From Flavobacterium sp. J27 (GTDB lineage: Bacteria; Bacteroidota; Bacteroidia; Flavobacteriales; Flavobacteriaceae), in the NCBI RefSeq assembly GCF_004303025.1, contig NZ_PJQW01000001.1, positions 460,386-503,365 on the forward strand: a stretch of DNA of 42,980 nucleotides, read 5' to 3'. Below are positions 34,389 through 40,121 of the stretch, piece after piece (the stretch's first letter is position 1; the number at the start of each line of letters is the position of its first letter). The notes below the pieces were generated by a model. It saw only the letters and a list, made by a program, of their open reading frames with translations, searched no databases and was not told the origin of the DNA. The translations under genes were made by a program, and so were the position numbers.

Positions 34389-36405
34389 TTTTTATTTGGT
34401 TTATAATAGTTTCAATTTTTATTTCGGGTATTTGACACGTTTTGTTACTACAAAGATAAAAGATGTCTTGCTGTTTGTCAAATCGCTCTTGTAAAAACGG
34501 AATATCCGTTGGTTTTGTTGTTCCAGCAAGAAGGATATTTGGGAAATAATGCAAATTAAAAAGAACAGCATTAGCTACAGCATGTGTTCCACAAATAGCA
34601 AGTTCTTTTTGAGATTCTAACGTGTTTAGCCATAATGATAACCAATTTGAGAAAGCTGATGCATAATCTATATTTGGTAAAATAATGGACAACATTTTTT
34701 GATATGTTTTTTCATAATAGCTATTCTCAAAATAAATACTTAAAGCATATAAATTATGTCCCATAACAGAGTTAGATGCAGGAATTACATTGTCTTCTGT
34801 TTCATAATGAGGTGCAATAAGAGCGGTAGCATTTTTTGATGTAAATGAGAAAAAACATTCCTTTTCATCATAGAAATTCTCAAAGCAATAGTCTGTGAGT
34901 TGTTTTGCAGAATGAAGATATTCTTTATTAAAAGTAACCTGATATAAGTTAAGATAAGCTGCTATGGTAAAGGCATAATCTTCTAGAAAGCCTTCAATTT
35001 TACTTTCATTATTTTTATAAGTATGCCAAAGTGCTCCATTTTCATTCGTCAGTTGATGGGTTATGAATGAGGCAACTTCTATCGCTTTTTGTACGTAGTT
35101 TTGGTTACCCAAAGCTTTATAGCTATCCACTAAACCTGAAATATATAAAGCATTCCATGAAGTAATACTTTTGTCGTCTAATCTTGGTTTTTTTCTTTGC
35201 TTACGATTCGTATACAGTAAGTTTTCCCATTCTTTTTTCTTTTGAGAAACTATTTCAATGGAAAGGCCTTCTTTTTTAGCAATAGCTTCTAATGTTTGAT
35301 TTTGTATGAGGACATATTTTCTTTCTTCTTCCCAATAACCAAAAGAATTGATGTTAAATATCGTTGAAAATAGCGGGAAGTCTTCCTGTAAGAGTGTTTG
35401 TAATTCCTCTTTTGTCCAAGTGTAGAATGCTCCTTCTTCTAAATGATCAACATCATTTAAGCTATCAGCATCTAGAGAAGCAAAGTAACCGTTTTTATCA
35501 TTTAAAAGTTCGTTTTCGCAAAATTGAATGGTCTTTTCAATAACTATTTTATATAATTCATTATGTGTTCTTTTGTAAGCGTTGGCATATACAGAAAGTA
35601 GTTGGGCATTATCATATAACATTTTTTCAAAATGAGGTACATGCCATTTAAAATCTACTGAGTATCTTGAAAATCCGCCGTCTACGATGTCAAATAATCC
35701 GCCCCACGCCATACGGGTTAAAGTTGTGTCAACATAGTTTAGAATAAATTGGTCATTATGTTGAAAACCATAACGTTGTAAGAACTCTAAATTGGTTGGC
35801 ATCATAAATTTTGGAGCACGGGCATAGCCACCATATTCTAAATCGAAACTCTTTTGCCATTTTTCTAAAAGAAATTGCATTTTTTGCTCTGAAAAGAGGG
35901 TGTCATCAGTTGGTTTTTGAACCAAACTAATAAGTTGTAACCCTTCATGAAGTTTGATGGCATATTCTTCCATTTTTTGAGGATTAGTAGTGAATAATTG
36001 TTGCAATTGCTCTAAAGCATTAACCCACTCTTCTTTTCTAAAATAAGTGCCACCCCAAACAGGTCTTCCATCTGGTAAACAAACTACATTCAAAGGCCAT
36101 CCTCCTTGTCCACTCATAATTTGAATAGCTTTCATATATATGGCATCTATATCGGGTCTTTCTTCTCGGTCTACTTTAATGGAAACATAAGAAGTATTCA
36201 TAGTTTGTGCAACAGTTTCATCTTCAAAAGATTCATGTTCCATAACATGACACCAATGGCAGGCAGCATAACCAATACTAATAACTATAAGCTGGTTGTT
36301 TTTTATTGCAAGTTGTAATGTTTCAGAATTCCAAGCCTTCCAATGGATTGGATTTGTAGCATGTTGTAAGAGGTAAGGGCTTGATTCTTTGTGTAATTCG
36401 TTCAT
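34381..36405 (-). CDS. Thioredoxin-domain DUF255 protein (YyaL/spermatogenesis-associated protein 20 type)
   Basis: A 674-residue protein of the widespread DUF255 family, biochemical role unsettled. Seen: the N-terminal thioredoxin-like domain with LHKESSPYLLQHATNPIHW, CHWC (cysteines 49 and 52) in SIGYAACHWCHVMEHESF, VDREERPDID and SGQGGWPLNVVCLPDG, followed by an (alpha/alpha)-barrel region resembling AGE-type sugar epimerases and glycosidases (LTRMAWGGLFDIVDGGFSRYSVD, HFEKMLYDNAQLL, LDADSLNDVDHLEEGAFYTWT). The length is near the family norm. It lacks a signal peptide, so it is cytoplasmic. It is followed by mscS with an eight-base overlap. Confidence 0.93.
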   Translation of the reverse strand: MNELHKESSPYLLQHATNPIHWKAWNSETLQLAIKNNQLIVISIGYAACHWCHVMEHESFEDETVAQTMNTSYVSIKVDREERPDIDAIYMKAIQIMSGQGGWPLNVVCLPDGRPVWGGTYFRKEEWVNALEQLQQLFTTNPQKMEEYAIKLHEGLQLISLVQKPTDDTLFSEQKMQFLLEKWQKSFDLEYGGYARAPKFMMPTNLEFLQRYGFQHNDQFILNYVDTTLTRMAWGGLFDIVDGGFSRYSVDFKWHVPHFEKMLYDNAQLLSVYANAYKRTHNELYKIVIEKTIQFCENELLNDKNGYFASLDADSLNDVDHLEEGAFYTWTKEELQTLLQEDFPLFSTIFNINSFGYWEEERKYVLIQNQTLEAIAKKEGLSIEIVSQKKKEWENLLYTNRKQRKKPRLDDKSITSWNALYISGLVDSYKALGNQNYVQKAIEVASFITHQLTNENGALWHTYKNNESKIEGFLEDYAFTIAAYLNLYQVTFNKEYLHSAKQLTDYCFENFYDEKECFFSFTSKNATALIAPHYETEDNVIPASNSVMGHNLYALSIYFENSYYEKTYQKMLSIILPNIDYASAFSNWLSLWLNTLESQKELAICGTHAVANAVLFNLHYFPNILLAGTTKPTDIPFLQERFDKQQDIFYLCSNKTCQIPEIKIETIINQIKND

Positions 36406-36415
36406 GAGTAATAAT

Positions 36416-36441
36416 AAAAAAAGCGTTCGTAAAGAACGCTT
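36416..36441 (-). terminator. Terminator of the dodecin gene
   Basis: The stem AAGCGTTC / GAACGCTT (36421-36428 with 36434-36441) is followed on the minus strand by a T run (As at 36416-36422 on the plus strand). It lies between dodecin and the DUF255 gene. Confidence 0.85.
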
Positions 36442-36463
36442 AAAGGTAAGTAAAGAATTAAAA

Positions 36464-36664
36464 TTAATCTAATTCAAAAGTGACTTTTAAATTCACACGA
36501 AACTCAGTTACTTGGTTGTTTTTTACCGCTGCACTTTGTTCTTTAACATATACAGATCTAATGTTGTTTAGCGTTTTTGATGCTTTTTCAACGGCTTGTT
36601 TCGTTGCATCTTCCCAACTTTTTTCTGAGCTCGATAATACTTCTATAACTTTTAATACTGCCAT
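36464..36664 (-). CDS. Dodecin family flavin-binding protein
   Basis: A 66-residue protein matching dodecin, which forms a hollow dodecamer that stores riboflavin or FMN/FAD and protects against flavin photochemistry. Seen: LKVIEVLSSSEKSWEDATKQAVEKASKT, with the flavin-stacking tryptophan at residue 17, RSVYVKEQSAAV, and the final strand EFRVNLKVTFELD. It has its own terminator. The neighbouring genes (DUF255 protein downstream, Pit transporter divergent) give no clear flavin link. Confidence 0.93.
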   Translation of the reverse strand: MAVLKVIEVLSSSEKSWEDATKQAVEKASKTLNNIRSVYVKEQSAAVKNNQVTEFRVNLKVTFELD

Positions 36665-36697
36665 AATATAGTTTGTTTTTGTTGTTAATAATTCATT

Positions 36698-36728
36698 TAA
36701 AGGTACTTAAATATTGTAAAAAATGCAA
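36698..36728 (-). promoter_or_regulatory. Putative dodecin promoter
   Basis: On the minus strand TACCTTTA (36698-36705) matches seven of eight bases of the -7 consensus, with TTG (36726-36728) 20 bases upstream. The leader would be about 30 bases. Confidence 0.35.
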
Positions 36729-36755
36729 ATTATATATTTTTAGGAACTGAAATTA

Positions 36756-36772
36756 ATAACATTAACTTAACA
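36756..36772 (+). promoter_or_regulatory. Direct TTAACA-like repeats upstream of the phosphate transporter
   Basis: ATAACA (36756-36761) and TTAACA (36767-36772) are 11 bases apart, start to start, in the gap before the Pit gene. The arrangement resembles the Firmicutes PhoP box, but no such box is established for Bacteroidota in my knowledge, so this is only a candidate. The rest of the 160-base gap shows no clear plus-strand -7 element. Confidence 0.2.
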
Positions 36773-36824
36773 TTGAAAAGAAATAGTTGCAGGACTTTTG
36801 CAAAAGAAAAAAATTTAAGATTAA

Positions 36825-39068
36825 ATGGAACAAATATATCTTGTAATGCTTGTCGCATTAGCATTATTGGCTTCAATAGATTTAATGGTAGGTGTGGCTA
36901 ACGATGCGGTTAATTTTTTAAATTCTGGAATAGGATCAAAAGCAGTTTCGTTCAAAACATTAATGATAGTTGCGAGTATAGGAATTGCTTTAGGAGCTTT
37001 GTTTTCAAGTGGTATGATGGAAATTGCTCGGAGTGGTATTTTTGTACCTGCCATGTTCACTTTTAATGATGTAATGATTATCTTTTTAGCTGTAATGATT
37101 ACCGATGTCTTGTTATTAGATATTTTTAACTCATTAGGTTTGCCTACTTCTACAACAGTATCAGTTGTTTTTTCATTACTGGGCGGTGCAGTTTGTTTAG
37201 GGATTTTTAAAATGATGACTAATGATAATAATACTAATTCAATTTTAGACTTTATCAATCAAGAGAAAGCTACTGAAATTGTGTCCAGTATTTTAATATC
37301 AGTAGCACTTTCTTTTACCATTGGAGCTTTAATACAATATCTATCGAGAATTATTTTTTCTTTTCATTATGAAAGAAGGATAAAATATTTTGGAGCCATC
37401 TTTGGAGGTATTGGAATTACGGCAATCACTTATTTTATTTTATTTAAAGGATTGAAAAGTTCATCTTTTATGACTGCCGATTTAAAAGAGTTAATGAAAT
37501 CAAATCAATTGTTAATTATAGGTGTTTGTTTTGCTTTTTGGACTGTTTTATCTCAAATTTTAATTACTTTAAAAATTAATATTTTTAGAATTATCATCAT
37601 CATCGGAACTTTTGCTTTAGCGCTTGCTTTTGCAGGAAATGATTTGGTAAATTTTATTGGTGTACCTATTGCAGCTTTACAATCGTATGATATCTTCACA
37701 GCTAATGGAAGTGATGCTACTATGTTAATGGGAGCTTTAGCTTCTTCAGAATTGAGAGCAAACTTTTGGTTGCTTTTAATAGGTGGAGGAATCATGGTTT
37801 ATACACTTTGGACTTCTAAAAAAGCAAAAGAGGTTATTGCCACTGGTGTTGATTTGTCTAGACAAAGTGAAGGAACCGAACGTTTTGATGCAAATAATTT
37901 ATCTCGAGTTATTGTTAGAGGAGTAATGTATATTGGTCAGGTGTTGAACTATTTTCTTCCAAAATCATTAGAAGTTAAAATTGATAAACAGTTCACTAAA
38001 GTAGTACCAGCATCAAAGAAAAGCGAAGAGCCAGCTTTTGATATGGTAAGAGCTTCTGTTAATTTAATGGTTGCAAGTATTTTAATTGCTATAGGAACTT
38101 CATTAAAATTACCTTTATCTACAACATATGTAACCTTTATGGTTGCTATGGGAACTTCTTTTGCAGATAGAGCTTGGGATAGAGAAAGTGCTGTGTACCG
38201 TGTTGCAGGTGTAATAAATGTTATTGGAGGTTGGTTTGTAACCGCGTTTGTAGCGTTCTTAATGGCAGGAGCTATAGCTGTCTTACTTAATTTTGGAAAA
38301 GTATTTGCTTTCTTTGCTTTAATGGTTACGGTAGGAATTCTATTATATAGAAGTGCTAGAAAGCATGTGAAAAAGACAAAAGAAAAGGAAGAAGAAATAA
38401 AATTAAAAAAAGAAGATATTTTTTCAATTAAAGAAATTATTTCTGAAAGTTCTTCACAAGTAGGGAAAGTAATTCGTAAAACGAATGGATTATATACTGA
38501 TGTAATCAATAATTTAGGATTGCAAGATTTAGCCAAATTAAAAGAAAATAAAAAGAAGCTTAAAAAATTAGAAAAAGATATTGATGATTTAAAAAGTAAT
38601 GTTTATTATGTGATTAAAAATTTAGATGAAACCTCTTTAGAAGCGAGTAAGTTTTATGTTCTTATTTTAGGCTATTTGCAAGATATGGTTCAATCTATTG
38701 GTTATATTACTTTAAATAGTTATTCTCATATAAATAATAATCACAAGCAATTAAAATTTAATCAAATAAGAGATTTAAAGTCGGTTGATAATAAATTACA
38801 ACATTTGTTTAACAAGTTAGATGTTACTTTGCAGAAAGAAGATTTTTCTCAAATTGATGAAATTCTAAAAGAGAAGGCTAGTCTTATTGAATCTATTTCT
38901 GAACTAATTCAAAAACAAATCATTAGAATTAGAACAACAGAGAATAGTCCAAAAAACAGTAAATTATATTTTGGATTACTATTGGAAACAAATGATTTAG
39001 TGAAAGCTACAATGAATTTATTAGAATTGTTTAAAGAGTTTAATAAACAAATTGATACTAAGAAATAA
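36825..39068 (+). CDS. Pit family inorganic phosphate transporter with C-terminal PhoU-like domain
   Basis: A 747-residue proton- or sodium-coupled phosphate transporter. The first PiT signature GVANDAVNFLNSG is at residues 23-35 and the second, AGNDLVNFIGVPIAALQSYD, near 270; about ten to twelve helices span residues 1-510. TSTTVSVVFSLLGGA and LPLSTTYVTFMVAMGTS are the paired family loops. After a charged linker (KKTKEKEEEIKLKKED, about 513-530) come some 215 residues of helical, lysine- and leucine-rich sequence resembling PhoU/DUF47. In many bacteria that regulator is a separate gene beside pit; here it is fused. The ATG at 36825 fits the first helix directly. A terminator follows. Confidence 0.93.
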   Translation: MEQIYLVMLVALALLASIDLMVGVANDAVNFLNSGIGSKAVSFKTLMIVASIGIALGALFSSGMMEIARSGIFVPAMFTFNDVMIIFLAVMITDVLLLDIFNSLGLPTSTTVSVVFSLLGGAVCLGIFKMMTNDNNTNSILDFINQEKATEIVSSILISVALSFTIGALIQYLSRIIFSFHYERRIKYFGAIFGGIGITAITYFILFKGLKSSSFMTADLKELMKSNQLLIIGVCFAFWTVLSQILITLKINIFRIIIIIGTFALALAFAGNDLVNFIGVPIAALQSYDIFTANGSDATMLMGALASSELRANFWLLLIGGGIMVYTLWTSKKAKEVIATGVDLSRQSEGTERFDANNLSRVIVRGVMYIGQVLNYFLPKSLEVKIDKQFTKVVPASKKSEEPAFDMVRASVNLMVASILIAIGTSLKLPLSTTYVTFMVAMGTSFADRAWDRESAVYRVAGVINVIGGWFVTAFVAFLMAGAIAVLLNFGKVFAFFALMVTVGILLYRSARKHVKKTKEKEEEIKLKKEDIFSIKEIISESSSQVGKVIRKTNGLYTDVINNLGLQDLAKLKENKKKLKKLEKDIDDLKSNVYYVIKNLDETSLEASKFYVLILGYLQDMVQSIGYITLNSYSHINNNHKQLKFNQIRDLKSVDNKLQHLFNKLDVTLQKEDFSQIDEILKEKASLIESISELIQKQIIRIRTTENSPKNSKLYFGLLLETNDLVKATMNLLELFKEFNKQIDTKK

Positions 39069-39070
39069 TA

Positions 39071-39102
39071 AAAAAAGAGAGCGATTAAAGCTCTCTTTTT
39101 TT
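39071..39102. terminator. Bidirectional terminator between Pit and Nfu genes
   Basis: A GAGAGC / GCTCTC stem (39077-39082 with 39090-39095) flanked by As on the left and Ts on the right, with loop GATTAAA. It can end transcription in both directions and lies between the convergent stops of the phosphate transporter and the Nfu gene. Confidence 0.88.
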
Positions 39103-39119
39103 GCATTATTTTTTTATTT

Positions 39120-40019
39120 TTAAGCATTTATGGCTTCCACAATAATTTCATTGTCGTGTAACATTTGTTTTAGCATATTTTCAATACCGTTTTTTAAAGT
39201 AAAGGTAGATGAAGGACAACCACTGCAAGCGCCTTGTAAAACAACTTTTACTTTTTTAGATTCAGCATCAAAAGATTCAAACATAATGTTTCCACCATCA
39301 CTTTGTACTGCGGGTTTTACATACTCTTCTAGAATATTTACAATTTGTTGAGAAGTAACATCTAGATTTTCAAAATAAGTGTCTTGTTGTTTTGTATGAC
39401 TCTCCGTTTTTATAATTTGAGTTTCATCAACAACAGTGTTCCCATTTTCAATATATTCCTTAATAAAACTTCTTAGCTCCATTGTGATTTCATTCCAATC
39501 AGCAATTTCATACTTGGTAATAGAAATATAATTTTCATCTATAAATACTTCTTTTACAAATGGAAATTTAAATAATTCTTTTGCCAATGGAGAAGCTATA
39601 GTTTCATCTATGTTTTTAAATTCTACCAAGGTTTTAGTTAACAGTTTATTGCAAACAAATTTCTGTACAGCTGGGTTTGGAGTTGTTTCTGCATAGATTG
39701 TAATAGGAAGTTTTTTGTTAGATGTGGCTTCTTGTTTAATGATTTCACCACCTTTTGCAATAAAATCATTAATCTGTTCTGCTACACTATCTTGTACATC
39801 CTCCCATTCCACAATTGAAAATTTTTCAATAGCTATAAAATTACCCGAAATATATACAGTTTTTACAAATGGTAAGTAAAATAATTGCATTGCTAAGGGA
39901 GCATTTTTTGTTTCATCAATATTTTTAAATTCGAAATTTTGTCCCTTAATAATGGTTTCTTCGAATTCAAATTTTACAATTGAAGGGTTTTTTGTGTTTT
40001 TTATCGATATTTTTGACAT
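39120..40019 (-). CDS. Nfu-type iron-sulfur cluster scaffold with duplicated N-terminal domain
   Basis: A 299-residue iron-sulfur carrier. Residues 7-85 and 108-190 are two copies of the Nfu N-terminal domain; compare FKNIDETKNAPLAMQLFYLPFVKTVYI with FKNIDETIASPLAKELFKFPFVKEVFI (each stretch shown only by its shared core FKNIDET, PLA, PFVK). The C-terminal NifU domain (about 222-299) has VKPAVQSDGGNIMFESFD and the cluster-binding CSGC (cysteines 265 and 268). Such proteins pass [4Fe-4S] clusters to target enzymes; QueG and respiratory proteins are possible clients (inference). Most bacterial Nfu proteins have at most one N-domain. Confidence 0.93.
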   Translation of the reverse strand: MSKISIKNTKNPSIVKFEFEETIIKGQNFEFKNIDETKNAPLAMQLFYLPFVKTVYISGNFIAIEKFSIVEWEDVQDSVAEQINDFIAKGGEIIKQEATSNKKLPITIYAETTPNPAVQKFVCNKLLTKTLVEFKNIDETIASPLAKELFKFPFVKEVFIDENYISITKYEIADWNEITMELRSFIKEYIENGNTVVDETQIIKTESHTKQQDTYFENLDVTSQQIVNILEEYVKPAVQSDGGNIMFESFDAESKKVKVVLQGACSGCPSSTFTLKNGIENMLKQMLHDNEIIVEAINA

Positions 40020-40035
40020 TATAACGTTGTTTTTG

Positions 40036-40043
40036 CAAAGATA
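40036..40043 (-). promoter_or_regulatory. -7 element of the Nfu gene
   Basis: On the minus strand TATCTTTG matches TAnnTTTG exactly, 16 bases upstream of the Nfu ATG. No TTG was found at the -33 distance. Confidence 0.5.
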
Positions 40044-40066
40044 CGAACATTTTATAATCGTTTATT

Positions 40067-40074
40067 TATATTTG
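40067..40074 (+). promoter_or_regulatory. -7 element of the repeat adhesin gene
   Basis: TATATTTG matches TAnnTTTG exactly, 47 bases upstream of the ATG at 40122, within the divergent gap shared with the Nfu gene. The predicted leader of about 40 bases is A-rich. No -33 TTG was seen. Confidence 0.45.
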
Positions 40075-40121
40075 TTTTAAACAACCAATTTATTAACAAA
40101 TCTATAACAATAAATTACCAA

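Noticed and set aside
36821..37258. Minus-strand reading frame of 145 codons opposite the Pit gene
   Set aside because: It lies fully antisense to the strongly supported transporter membrane domain and its translation shows no domain or signal; it reflects the codon pattern of the other strand.
37949..38536. Minus-strand frame of 195 codons opposite the Pit gene
   Set aside because: It is antisense to conserved transporter helices and the linker, with low-complexity translation and no promoter.
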